64,000 bases of DNA. Origin: Candidatus Daviesbacteria bacterium (GTDB taxonomy: Bacteria; Patescibacteria; Microgenomatia; Daviesbacterales; UBA10151). Location of the stretch: the NCBI GenBank assembly GCA_028687915.1, contig JAQTZF010000001.1, positions 186,001-250,000 of the forward strand. The letters run 5' to 3'. The notes under the pieces are model-generated. The model made no database searches. It saw only the letters and a program-made list of their open reading frames with translations, and had not been told where the DNA came from. Position numbers and translations under genes: made by a program. Of the stretch, positions 8,681 to 16,692 are shown in pieces. Numbering within the stretch: position 1 is the first letter of the stretch; each line of letters opens with the position of its first letter.

Positions 8681-9382
8681 TTAGTCTATAAGGTAAATAT
8701 CTGCAAACCTTGCACTCCATCCAGCTGTTCTGGCATCTTCAAATCCCAAATCAATAATATTTCCCTTTATTGCTCCGCCTGTATCACCTGCAACAGCCAT
8801 ACCATAACCAGGTACATAAAGTTTAGTTCTATATTTAATAACTTTTGGATCAACTGCAATCACTCCTTTGCCTTGTTTCATTCCAATTGAAGTCCATTCA
8901 TTACAACCAGGACAGTGAGAATCATAATGAGTTGCCCAAACCCTCATTTTTTTCCAGTATCTAATTTCACCATCAGTTGTTTGTACAGTTCTCCATACTA
9001 TTTTTGTTCCCCGGGAAATTATTTTATCTGTGGGTTCGGTAGTTTCTGTAGCAATGACTTCTCGGTCATATTCTGTACCTTGGTGATAGGTAATTTTAGT
9101 AATAGAAGTTTTTTTACCATCAACACCTTCTTCTAGAACTGTCTCTTCACCTGCCTCAGTTTCAGGGTCATCCTTGTAAGTAGTTTTATAGGGAATAATT
9201 TTGGATGTTTCTACTATTTTGTCCTGAAATTGAGAATCAGTCTTAATGGGCTGAGAAGCTTCATCATTGATTGCTAAAGGTGCTGTGTTATCGGCACGGG
9301 TTACAGGTATGTGATTATTAATAGCAATTGCTGCTATGACTAAAAAAGCCCCAAAAATAGTATAAATTATTCGTTCAGCCAT
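8681..9382 (-). CDS. G5 and 3D domain cell-wall protein (RpfB/YabE-like)
   Basis: 233 aa with an N-terminal signal-anchor (about 5-23). A G5-type region (about 55-135, including TYKDDPETEAGEETVLEEG) precedes a 3D domain (about 145-233) with its conserved acidic positions in THYDSHC, IAVDPKVI and NIIDLGFED. 3D domains share the double-psi barrel of lytic transglycosylase MltA and act on peptidoglycan. Unlike Firmicutes YabE or RpfB, no DUF348 or lysozyme-like domain is present. The ATG lies inside the 3' end of the upstream helicase gene (16-base overlap), so the two are probably cotranscribed. Confidence 0.9.
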   Translation of the reverse strand: MAERIIYTIFGAFLVIAAIAINNHIPVTRADNTAPLAINDEASQPIKTDSQFQDKIVETSKIIPYKTTYKDDPETEAGEETVLEEGVDGKKTSITKITYHQGTEYDREVIATETTEPTDKIISRGTKIVWRTVQTTDGEIRYWKKMRVWATHYDSHCPGCNEWTSIGMKQGKGVIAVDPKVIKYRTKLYVPGYGMAVAGDTGGAIKGNIIDLGFEDARTAGWSARFADIYLID

Positions 9383-11295
9383 TTATCATCATCTGCAAGA
9401 GTTGAAATATCTTCATCAGCTGCATTTAAAAATTGATCCCGATCCTGGTAATTGGTATTTGAAAGAACTAAGTCTTCCGGCAGATCAAGGATAAATCTTG
9501 ATACCAGATTAGAACTTCTGGTTCCAAAAAACAATCGCTGTCTGGTATAGGTCATATAAAGGTGATTTTTGGCGCGAGTGATACCTACATAGCAGAGTCT
9601 TCTTTCTTCCTCCATTTCAGCTGGATCAAGGAGGCAGCGAGAATGGGGGAATAACCCTTCTTCCATTCCAACCATAAACACAACTGGCCATTCCAGGCCT
9701 TTGGCCTGATGAAGGGTGGTTAATGTAACAGCGTCCTGGGCATCTTTTTTTAACCGTTTAGATTTTTTATTTTTTTCATCTGTGGAAAATTCACTTTGGA
9801 CTAAGGTCACAGTTTCTAAAAATTGCATAAGGTTAGGAAATTCTTCTGCTACTGATCCTAATTCTTTTACATTTTCTATTCTTGCGGAACCAACATCTGT
9901 ACCATCATCTATATAATCGATATATCCTGTAACCTCAATGATTTGATTCATTAATTCTAGGGTGGTGAGTTTTTCTAAGTCTGGTTTTATTTTATCTATT
10001 AGCCCCCAAAATTTATTTGCCCTATTTTTACCAATTTTTTCAATTCTATTAATTGATAAAGAATCTTCAGGTGTAATTACTAAACGTAAATATGCCAATA
10101 TATCTTTAATTTCTTTTCTTTCATAAAACCTCGTACCTCCGACTAAAACATAAGGAATACCGCTTTTTAAAAATATTTCTTCCAAAGCTCTTGATTGGGC
10201 ATTGGTACGATAAAGCACAGCGAAAGAGTTCATGGTTAATGGTTCACGGTTCACAGCAGGAGTGCTTAAAAGTTGCTTAATAGTTGAAACAACAAACAAT
10301 CCTTCTTCTGTTTCATTTCTAGTTTCTGCTAATTGAATTCTTTCACCACCACTTTTATCAGTCCATAACTTTAAGATAGGATGAGTTTGGTTTTTGGAAA
10401 TTACAGAATATGCTGCATCTAAAATATTTTGAGTAGAGCGGTAGTTTTGTTCTAAGTTAAACACTTTAACATTGGGATAATCTTTTTGAAAATTAACAAT
10501 GTTTCGAAAATCTGCCCCACGGAATGCATAAATTGATTGTGAAGCATCTCCCACAACGCAGAGATTTTTATAACGGTTGGCTAAAAGTTTTGTTAAAAGA
10601 TATTGGACTGCATTAGTGTCTTGATACTCATCAACTAAAATATAACGGAATTGGATTTGATATTTAGTCAACACCTCAGGGAAATTTTGAAAAAGGTTAA
10701 CTGTTAAGAGTAGTAAGTCGTCAAAATCAACTGCCTTATTTTTGGATAGAATTTTTTGATACTCCAAATAAATTTTAGCTACAGTTTCCTGAAAATATCC
10801 TCTGGCATATTGAGGGTATTCTAAAGCAGAAATCATCTCATTTTTGGCTCCAGAGATGGTGTTACGGATAGAAGAGGGAGAGCTTTTTTGAGTAGATAGA
10901 TTAAGAGTTGCCATGGCTTCTTTGACTGCGTCTACAGCATCATTTTCATCATAGATAGTAAAAGTTGGAGATAAGCCTAAATAACTACCTTCCTTTCGCA
11001 AAATTCTGGCACAAAGAGAGTGGAAAGTTCCCATAATGGGTTGAGAGCTTTTGGAATAATCGCCCAAAAGACTTAATATTCTTTTTTTCATTTCCTCACT
11101 GGCTTTATTGGTGAAAGTGACCATAAGAATATTTTCTGGAGGAACTTTTTTTACCTGGATTAAATAAGCTACACGGTGGGTTAAGGCTTTAGTTTTACCG
11201 GAACCAGCCCCTGCTAAAATTAAAGTAGGTCCTTCGGTATTTTCAACAGCCTGACGCTGAATTGGATTTAGATCATCTAAAAGGGAATTGGGCAT
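9367..11295 (-). CDS. uvrD: UvrD/PcrA-family superfamily 1 DNA helicase
   Basis: 642 aa from the chosen ATG. Motifs in order: Q motif LNPIQRQAV, Walker A AGAGSGKT, Walker B VDEYQDTN, motif III GDASQSIYAFRGA, motif IV LEQNYRST, motif V TTLHQAKGLEWPVVF and motif VI EERRLCYVGITRAK. This is a 3'-5' helicase for nucleotide-excision and mismatch repair or replication restart. The C-terminal tail is shorter than in PcrA. Upstream in-frame starts exist (TTG 11334, ATG 11322), but a TTGTCA-17-TAAGAT promoter covers them and points to ATG 11295. Confidence 0.95.
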   Translation of the reverse strand: MPNSLLDDLNPIQRQAVENTEGPTLILAGAGSGKTKALTHRVAYLIQVKKVPPENILMVTFTNKASEEMKKRILSLLGDYSKSSQPIMGTFHSLCARILRKEGSYLGLSPTFTIYDENDAVDAVKEAMATLNLSTQKSSPSSIRNTISGAKNEMISALEYPQYARGYFQETVAKIYLEYQKILSKNKAVDFDDLLLLTVNLFQNFPEVLTKYQIQFRYILVDEYQDTNAVQYLLTKLLANRYKNLCVVGDASQSIYAFRGADFRNIVNFQKDYPNVKVFNLEQNYRSTQNILDAAYSVISKNQTHPILKLWTDKSGGERIQLAETRNETEEGLFVVSTIKQLLSTPAVNREPLTMNSFAVLYRTNAQSRALEEIFLKSGIPYVLVGGTRFYERKEIKDILAYLRLVITPEDSLSINRIEKIGKNRANKFWGLIDKIKPDLEKLTTLELMNQIIEVTGYIDYIDDGTDVGSARIENVKELGSVAEEFPNLMQFLETVTLVQSEFSTDEKNKKSKRLKKDAQDAVTLTTLHQAKGLEWPVVFMVGMEEGLFPHSRCLLDPAEMEEERRLCYVGITRAKNHLYMTYTRQRLFFGTRSSNLVSRFILDLPEDLVLSNTNYQDRDQFLNAADEDISTLADDDKWLNE

Positions 11296-11305
11296 AAGTT
11301 TTTGT

Positions 11306-11334
11306 ATCTTAACATCAACCATAAATATTGACAA
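11306..11334 (-). promoter_or_regulatory. Predicted promoter for the helicase gene
   Basis: On the minus strand TTGTCA (11334-11329), 17-base spacer, TAAGAT (11311-11306), 10 bases before ATG 11295. The -35 box coincides with the longer frame's TTG start, which argues that the longer start is not used. Confidence 0.5.
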
Positions 11335-11381
11335 AGCCCTATAGTAACATCTAAGATTGGAGTCAAATGGTAGGCAGTAAT

Positions 11382-11711
11382 TTATTTCGAATTCCTACTT
11401 TGGGAAAAAGTAGCGATGGCTTCTTCCAGTGTTGGTATTGTAAAATTTGCAAACTTCGACCAGTCAATACTTTTACCGCTGTCCTGACCCAAAACACAGC
11501 CAAATTTTTCACTGGTTTCAAGCCAGGCGTTTGAAGAGCTGATACTGCTGTTTGAGGTAGCTAGAGTTTGGTTAGTTGGCGATCCATTTTTGGTGTATAA
11601 TTTTTTACAATATCCCCATGGTTCACCATCGTGTTTTTTGGTGATTGGAAAAGCAAATTCCCAATTTATACATTTTCCACACAAAGTATACTCTTTTTGA
11701 TTCTCCGTCAT
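11382..11711 (-). CDS. Hypothetical Cys-containing protein, 109 aa
   Basis: Family not recognised. The N-terminal half has CGKCINWEF, then GYCKKLY and later FGCVLG; four Cys with this spacing could bind a metal such as zinc. The middle is Ser/Thr/Asn-rich, and the tail (PTLEEAIATFSQ) looks helical. It has a clear TTGATA-17-TAAATA promoter divergent from that of thioredoxin. Its location beside a redox gene may be coincidental. Confidence 0.65.
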   Translation of the reverse strand: MTENQKEYTLCGKCINWEFAFPITKKHDGEPWGYCKKLYTKNGSPTNQTLATSNSSISSSNAWLETSEKFGCVLGQDSGKSIDWSKFANFTIPTLEEAIATFSQSRNSK

Positions 11712-11719
11712 ACTTTATA

Positions 11720-11748
11720 TATTTACTTTATACTTATAGTAATATCAA
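11720..11748 (-). promoter_or_regulatory. Predicted promoter for the 109-aa gene
   Basis: On the minus strand TTGATA (11748-11743), 17-base spacer, TAAATA (11725-11720), 8 bases to the ATG at 11711. It overlaps the divergent thioredoxin promoter region back to back. Confidence 0.5.
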
Positions 11749-11751
11749 GTC

Positions 11752-11779
11752 TTTACAAATCTGTTTTGAGTGATATTAT
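11752..11779 (+). promoter_or_regulatory. Predicted leaderless promoter for trx-atl-tpi
   Basis: TTTACA (11752-11757), 16-base spacer, TATTAT (11774-11779), 8 bases to ATG 11788. Confidence 0.5.
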
Positions 11780-11787
11780 TTTAGTCT

Positions 11788-12048
11788 ATGAAAACTAAGT
11801 TACTGGATTTTTGGGCTCCATGGTGTGGTCCCTGTAATATGATGAAGCCAGTTATAGAAGAACTGGAAAAAGAATTAGGGGGTAAAGTAGAAGTTGTGAA
11901 GATTAATGTGGATGAAGATCAGCAGACTGCTTCTAAATATGGAGTAATGGGTATCCCAACATTCGTAATAGAAAAAGATGGCAAAGAAGTTGGAAGAAAA
12001 ACCGGTTTTTGTGCTAAAGAAGAACTATTAAAGTTAATTAATGGTTAG
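11788..12048 (+). CDS. trxA: Thioredoxin
   Basis: An 86-aa thioredoxin with the WCGPC redox site at residues 11-15 and the conserved cis-Pro in GIPTF. It is shorter than E. coli TrxA (109 aa): the N-terminal helix and strand are missing and the protein starts directly at MKTKLLDFWAPW, as in minimal or archaeal-like thioredoxins. It has no signal peptide, so it is cytosolic. Its last 8 bases overlap the next gene (ATGGTTAG), so it begins a small operon with the alkyltransferase-like and triosephosphate isomerase genes. Confidence 0.95.
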   Translation: MKTKLLDFWAPWCGPCNMMKPVIEELEKELGGKVEVVKINVDEDQQTASKYGVMGIPTFVIEKDGKEVGRKTGFCAKEELLKLING

Positions 12049-12373
12049 TTTGGATAAACCGGAATTAACAAATTTTAAACAAAAAGTTATTCAGATTGTC
12101 AAAAAAATTCCCAGAGGAAAAGTTACAACTTATGGTACTGTTTCTACTTTAGCAGGTAACTTAAGAGGGGCTAGAATGGTGGGTGGAATATTACATTTTA
12201 ATTCTGATAAATATGATTTGCCTTGGCACAGAGTAATTAATCGCGAAGGGTACATTTCAATTAAAAGACTTGAATATCCAAAAGAATTACAAAAGGCATT
12301 ATTACAGCAAGAGGGTATAGAAGTTTCTGAGGGTTTCATTGTAAACTTAAAAAAGTACGGATGGTGGGGTTAA
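12041..12373 (+). CDS. Alkyltransferase-like (ATL) DNA-damage protein
   Basis: A 110-aa protein with the C-terminal fold of O6-alkylguanine-DNA alkyltransferase (KIPRGKVTTYGTVSTLAG, then GILHFN). The active-site PCHR of MGMT is replaced by PWHRV (Trp62). That is the hallmark of ATL proteins, which bind O6-alkylguanine without transferring the alkyl group and flag lesions for nucleotide-excision repair. It is translationally coupled to thioredoxin. An MGMT enzyme function is excluded by the missing Cys; the ATL assignment is from family knowledge. Confidence 0.9.
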   Translation: MVSLDKPELTNFKQKVIQIVKKIPRGKVTTYGTVSTLAGNLRGARMVGGILHFNSDKYDLPWHRVINREGYISIKRLEYPKELQKALLQQEGIEVSEGFIVNLKKYGWWG

Positions 12374-12376
12374 AAT

Positions 12377-13042
12377 ATGTGGATTATTGCAAATTGGAAA
12401 TCAAATAAAAATATTACTGAAGCCCTGTCCTGGGTTGATGAAGTTGGTCCTCAAATACCTCGTAATGAGGCTTTAAAAGTGGTAGTTTGTCCAACAGTTA
12501 TGTGTATAGAAGATGTAAAGAAGGCAGTGATTGTTAATGGATATCATTTAACGGTAGGAGCTCAGGATTTATCTTCATTTGATGAGGGTGCTTATACCGG
12601 AGAAGAAGCAGCCAGGATTTTAAAAGATGTAGTTGATATATCAATTTTAGGACACTCTGAAAGAAGACAGCATTTTAATGAAACAGACGAGACAGTTGCA
12701 GAGAAAGTCGCCCAAGCTAAACAATACAATATTGAATCACTTGTTTGTTGCCAGGATGAAAATACTCCTGTTCCCTTAGGAGTTAAACTTGTAGCTTATG
12801 AACCAGTTTTTGCTATTGGTACTGGTACACCTGATACTCCACAAAATGCCAATAACGTGGCTAAACTATTAAAAGATAAACATGGAAGTGAATTAGAAGT
12901 TTTATATGGTGGTTCAGTGACGTCTGAAAATGCAAAAGCATATCTTTCTCAGGAGAATATTTCAGGATTATTAATTGGTAAATCTTCTTTGGACACTACT
13001 GAGTTTATTAAAATAGTTGAAATTGCAGACAATCTTTTGTAA
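12377..13042 (+). CDS. tpiA: Triosephosphate isomerase
   Basis: A 221-aa TIM-barrel enzyme interconverting dihydroxyacetone phosphate and glyceraldehyde 3-phosphate. Catalytic residues are all present: Lys8 in NWKSN, His93 in LGHSERR and Glu142 in AYEPVFAIGTG, plus the phosphate-binding LYGGSV. It is about 30 residues shorter than typical bacterial enzymes and close to the length of archaeal TIMs. It follows the ATL gene by 3 bases. It implies at least part of glycolysis or the triose-phosphate pathway. Confidence 0.95.
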   Translation: MWIIANWKSNKNITEALSWVDEVGPQIPRNEALKVVVCPTVMCIEDVKKAVIVNGYHLTVGAQDLSSFDEGAYTGEEAARILKDVVDISILGHSERRQHFNETDETVAEKVAQAKQYNIESLVCCQDENTPVPLGVKLVAYEPVFAIGTGTPDTPQNANNVAKLLKDKHGSELEVLYGGSVTSENAKAYLSQENISGLLIGKSSLDTTEFIKIVEIADNLL

Positions 13043-13047
13043 TTTTC

Positions 13048-14304
13048 ATGGCTGATATAAAATCATTACAATTAAATACTCATCATGATGATCAAGTTGG
13101 TGCTGAAAAACTTTCTAAAAAGAAAAACAACAGGAAAAAAATAAACAGGTTACTATTTTTGGCTGTTGTAGCTTTATTTGTAGGGGCTTTTTTTTGGAAA
13201 AATCCCACTACTACTTCTGTACTTCGTTATGTAACAGGCCAGAGAAGTTCTTTGCAAATAGAAAATGGGAAAGTAAATGTTTTACTTTTAGGTATGGCAG
13301 GGGGTACACATGATGGTGCAAATCTTACTGATACTATAATAATAGCTTCTTTTGATATTAAAACTAACACAGTAAGCCTTATTTCTTTGCCTCGGGATTT
13401 ATGGTTAGAAAATGCAAAGTCTAAAGTAAATGCATTATATGAAAAAAAATCAGATGGAAATAGCGGATTAAAATATGCAGAAGAAAATTTTGGTTATATT
13501 GTAGGTTTTAATATTCCTTATGCTGTTAGGATGGATTTTTCAGGGTTTATCAAAGCAATTGATCTCCTGGATGGAATAGATGTGATGGTAGCAAATAGTT
13601 TTGATGATTATATTTATCCAGTAGAAGGAAAGGAAAATGATTATTGTGGATTATCAGAAAAAATGATGGATTTATCTGAATCGCAGGCAAAAGAACTGGG
13701 AGTTCAATCAGGTAGCCATCAGGTTTTAATTGCTGAAGATTCTAAAATTGTGGCTGCTTCAATAGAAGTTGGAGGTAAAATTAGTTATTCTGAAGATAAT
13801 GTAGCAACATATTTTCCCTGTCGGTATGAACATATTTCCTTTAAAAAAGGCTTAATGCATTTAGATGGAACAACAGCTTTAAAATTTGTGCGATCAAGGC
13901 ATGGAACAGACAATGAGGGTTCGGATTTTGCCCGGTCACGCAGACAACAATTGGTTTTACAGGCTTTTAAACAAAAAGTACTATCACTTGGAACATTGAC
14001 AAATATTAATAAAATCACAGGACTGATTAAAACGTTTGGTGATAGTGTAGAAACTGATATTCCAGAGTCACAATACTTAGAATTAGCAAGTTTAATTAAA
14101 GGAACACAGGAAGTAAGGTCAACAGTTTTAAGCAGTGAAGGAAAAAACCCTTTATTAGTTAATCCTCCTGTTAGTGATTATGGAGCCTGGGTTTTAATTC
14201 CACCTAGTAATGATTTTACTGCCATCCATAATCATTTAAATGATTTTATAAATCAGATAGATACAAGTACAAAGTCCGCACAAATAAAAACTACAGCACC
14301 ATGA
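13048..14304 (+). CDS. LytR-CpsA-Psr (LCP) family protein
   Basis: 418 aa with a Lys-rich head, one membrane helix (about 34-52) and an extracellular LCP domain. The signature TDTIIIASFDIKT and ISLPRDLWLE bind the polyprenyl pyrophosphate; LDGTTALKFVRSRHG and FARSRRQQ carry the conserved Arg residues. A non-conserved insert near 190-250 splits the domain. LCP enzymes transfer lipid-linked glycopolymers to the cell wall, so a wall-attached polymer is likely. The stop overlaps the next start as ATGA. Confidence 0.93.
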   Translation: MADIKSLQLNTHHDDQVGAEKLSKKKNNRKKINRLLFLAVVALFVGAFFWKNPTTTSVLRYVTGQRSSLQIENGKVNVLLLGMAGGTHDGANLTDTIIIASFDIKTNTVSLISLPRDLWLENAKSKVNALYEKKSDGNSGLKYAEENFGYIVGFNIPYAVRMDFSGFIKAIDLLDGIDVMVANSFDDYIYPVEGKENDYCGLSEKMMDLSESQAKELGVQSGSHQVLIAEDSKIVAASIEVGGKISYSEDNVATYFPCRYEHISFKKGLMHLDGTTALKFVRSRHGTDNEGSDFARSRRQQLVLQAFKQKVLSLGTLTNINKITGLIKTFGDSVETDIPESQYLELASLIKGTQEVRSTVLSSEGKNPLLVNPPVSDYGAWVLIPPSNDFTAIHNHLNDFINQIDTSTKSAQIKTTAP

Positions 14305-14969
14305 AGATTGTTGTTTTAGCAGGTCCGGGTGAGGTAAATAAGCGCTCAGAGATGTTAAGCCTAAAACAAAAATTTCAAAGTGATGCAATCTATTCTTTTG
14401 ATCTATCATCAGGAAATTTGAAAGATATAGAACAATGTTTAACCTCTCAGTCTTTATTTAATAACCTGGAGAAGCTTCTAATTGTTGAAAATACTCCAGA
14501 TGATTTAGATTTAAAAAAGCTGGTAAAGAAAGATAATACAGCAACTATGCTTTTTTTAGCCTCGAATCCAAAAGCTGTTTCTAAATTATTAACAAGTGCT
14601 AAAGAGATAAATGCTAAAATTATGAATTTTGAGGCAGAAAAAGAAATTTCTGCTTTTTCCTACTTAGATGCTTTAATAGAGGGAAGACAGGAAGCTTTTG
14701 AGGAGATGCAAAAGCTGTTAAACATTTATGGGGGGATGTATGTTTTGGCAATGATTTATTATTTATTACGCCGAAATATGTTACCCATGCCTGCTTCAAC
14801 CTTTATGCAAAAGAAAATTAAAGCTCAAAAGCAGAAGCTTACAAAGATTGATTTTGAAAACTTATATCAAATGATCATTAAAACTGATTTTTCTATCAAG
14901 TCAGGTAATTTGCCGGAGAATATTGCTATTGTAACTCTTACACAAAAGTTTGTGAATTATTTAAGGTAA
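14301..14969 (+). CDS. holA: DNA polymerase III delta subunit-like (HolA)
   Basis: A 222-aa divergent delta subunit, about two-thirds of the E. coli length. The N-terminus (MKIVVLAGPGEVNKRSEM) resembles the degenerate P-loop region of HolA, and the C-terminal helical domain (IYYLLRRNML, then KIDFENLYQMIIKTDFSIKSG) matches the collar-domain pattern. It would load the sliding clamp. rpsT lies about 2.4 kb downstream, and a holA-rpsT neighbourhood is common in bacteria. It starts at an ATGA overlap with the LCP gene. The sequence match alone is moderate. Confidence 0.75.
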   Translation: MKIVVLAGPGEVNKRSEMLSLKQKFQSDAIYSFDLSSGNLKDIEQCLTSQSLFNNLEKLLIVENTPDDLDLKKLVKKDNTATMLFLASNPKAVSKLLTSAKEINAKIMNFEAEKEISAFSYLDALIEGRQEAFEEMQKLLNIYGGMYVLAMIYYLLRRNMLPMPASTFMQKKIKAQKQKLTKIDFENLYQMIIKTDFSIKSGNLPENIAIVTLTQKFVNYLR

Positions 14970-15922
14970 GGTAAAAGTAAGTTTGCATCTTTTTGATCAA
15001 TAACTTTATCATTATTTAGATCTGCTTTTGGGTTTTTTGTTTTATCAGAAAGTGATCCAAAGTTTTGTAGAATAAGACTTAAGTCAGTGAAATTAATAAC
15101 ACCATCACTGTTTGTATCAAATTTAACCATTTCAGCTGATAAAGAAGATGTTTTTGGAGTTATTTGTGGAGTTGTTTTATTGATTTGTGTTAAATCAACA
15201 CTGGTTCCAAGTTTAATAGGGGGTAGGGATGTTTCTTGTGGTGGAATCAGAACAGTGGCTTCTGCTGTTGAAGCTATCCCTAGAATGTCCAGTTTAGCTT
15301 GAGTGGAAGATTGTGTTGTTGAGTTTTGTAATCTAATTCCTGATAATGGCAAAATAAAATTACCTCCTGTTTTGGTAATTGTTGCTAGTTTTTGTGCTTC
15401 AGGTAAATTTAAGATAATTATTGCTTCATCTAAAACAGAATTATTTTCATTGATAATCGTTCCTACTAAAGGTGGCCAATTAACACTTTGTGCTTCAGCA
15501 ATAGTTTTAAAATTTAATGCTTCTTTTGGATATGTAATAGCTCCCGAATAAATTTGATAATAATAAGTTGTTTCAGGTTGTAAGTTAGTTAGAGTTACAA
15601 AATGGAGCTTATGAGGTGCTGGTGAAGCGAGATCCCTATCATCTAAAAAAAGTTTTCTTTCTTGTTGAGCAATTCCGGCTTTGATAAATCCGGTAGTTTG
15701 TTCATCAGTTTGCCAATAAATAGAGACTGAAGTGCTGTTTATGTTAACAACATTGACATTCTTAGGTTCAGAAGAGACTGCAGCTTTAGATTTTAGAGTT
15801 TGATTTTGGGTTACCAAAAATACTCCACCTACCAAACCAATAAGTAAAACTCCCATCCCTAAAAGAGTAGGAATCTTAATAATACCGTTATTTACTTTTG
15901 TGAAATAGAGTTTAAAGGTCAT
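14957..15922 (-). CDS. Surface protein with fibronectin III-like and dockerin domains
   Basis: 321 aa: one membrane helix (about 17-38), a fibronectin type III-like domain (about 50-140, with VSIYWQTDEQTTG and LQPETTYYYQIYS), a carboxypeptidase-regulatory-like beta domain (about 150-215), a Thr/Ser/Pro-rich linker, and a C-terminal dockerin with two calcium loops (DTNSDGVINFTDL and DLNNDKVIDQKDA). Dockerins bind cohesins or stabilise surface structures. It is the last gene of the pilN-pilO cluster, and its 3' end overlaps holA by 13 bases in convergent orientation. Confidence 0.88.
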   Translation of the reverse strand: MTFKLYFTKVNNGIIKIPTLLGMGVLLIGLVGGVFLVTQNQTLKSKAAVSSEPKNVNVVNINSTSVSIYWQTDEQTTGFIKAGIAQQERKLFLDDRDLASPAPHKLHFVTLTNLQPETTYYYQIYSGAITYPKEALNFKTIAEAQSVNWPPLVGTIINENNSVLDEAIIILNLPEAQKLATITKTGGNFILPLSGIRLQNSTTQSSTQAKLDILGIASTAEATVLIPPQETSLPPIKLGTSVDLTQINKTTPQITPKTSSLSAEMVKFDTNSDGVINFTDLSLILQNFGSLSDKTKNPKADLNNDKVIDQKDANLLLPYLK

Positions 15923-16085
15923 TGATTACTTTTATATCAAAATTAGGATTTATTGGCTCTGTTAAGCTTTGAACTTCAGGTGAAATTTGGTTTTTTCTTT
16001 GGGAATGAATAACTTCTGTTGTAAGCCAAATTAGGGCAGTTATAAATGTAGCAATTACGATATATAAAAAATATTTTCCTGACAT
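15912..16085 (-). CDS. Small membrane protein in pilN-pilO cluster, 57 aa
   Basis: A short frame from ATG 16085 to TAA 15912. It starts MSGKYFLYIVIATFITALIW, a basic head and one membrane helix, followed by a polar tail ending IKVINDL. It sits between pilO (2-base gap) and the dockerin gene (its stop lies 11 bases inside that gene), which fits a real cotranscribed gene. By position it could stand in for PilP or another small pilus-assembly factor, but no family is recognised. Confidence 0.65.
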   Translation of the reverse strand: MSGKYFLYIVIATFITALIWLTTEVIHSQRKNQISPEVQSLTEPINPNFDIKVINDL

Positions 16086-16087
16086 AT

Positions 16088-16690
16088 TTATTGTTTTAAA
16101 TAATAACCTTTTCCAGTAATTGAAAGTGAAGTTCCGCCTTCGGCTGATTTATTAATTACTGCGTTTGTTAAATTAATAAATCTGGATGTCTTATTAAGGT
16201 TTTCTAAGATCGACAGCAGTTGGGTGTATGATCCTTGTGTATTAAGGGAAAAGGCAATTTCATCGATACTTTGTTTTGAATTTGGGTCTGTAGCATTTGT
16301 ATAGATTGTAACAGGTTGAACTTGCAATGCAGATACTGATGCTATATTTGCAGCTGATGTTTGTAAATTGTTAATCAGATTTGTGATACCCGGGTCTTTT
16401 GGAAGTCTGTTATTAATCTTAACTAATAAATCTGGATCTAAATTTTCAATGTTTCTTTTACCTGTAGTTAGATCTTCTGACTTTTTTTGTAAGCTGACTA
16501 AAACTGCTTGGTTATCTTGAATACTTTTTTGTAATTCAATAATTGTCACTATTGTTGGTCTGATGGCAAAAATAATAAATATTATTAAAGATGCTAAGCT
16601 AAAAATATAAGGAGCAAAAGATCTGACATACTTATTGGTAATTACAGGCTTAATATAAACGTAATATCTGGAATATTTAGATGTTGCCAT
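16088..16690 (-). CDS. pilO: PilO-like type IV pilus inner-membrane protein
   Basis: 200 aa: short cytoplasmic head, one membrane helix (about 25-46), a coiled coil (about 50-80, ELQKSIQDNQAVLVSLQKK) and a ferredoxin-like periplasmic-type domain (FSLNTQGSYTQLLSILENL). This is the PilO pattern, including the GSYxQLLxxLxxL core. PilO pairs with PilN to form the alignment complex of type IV pili. It lies 2 bases after pilN. Confidence 0.87.
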   Translation of the reverse strand: MATSKYSRYYVYIKPVITNKYVRSFAPYIFSLASLIIFIIFAIRPTIVTIIELQKSIQDNQAVLVSLQKKSEDLTTGKRNIENLDPDLLVKINNRLPKDPGITNLINNLQTSAANIASVSALQVQPVTIYTNATDPNSKQSIDEIAFSLNTQGSYTQLLSILENLNKTSRFINLTNAVINKSAEGGTSLSITGKGYYLKQ

Positions 16691-16692
16691 TG

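Noticed and set aside
12041..12373. Active O6-methylguanine-DNA methyltransferase
   Set aside because: The acceptor Cys is Trp, so alkyl transfer is impossible.
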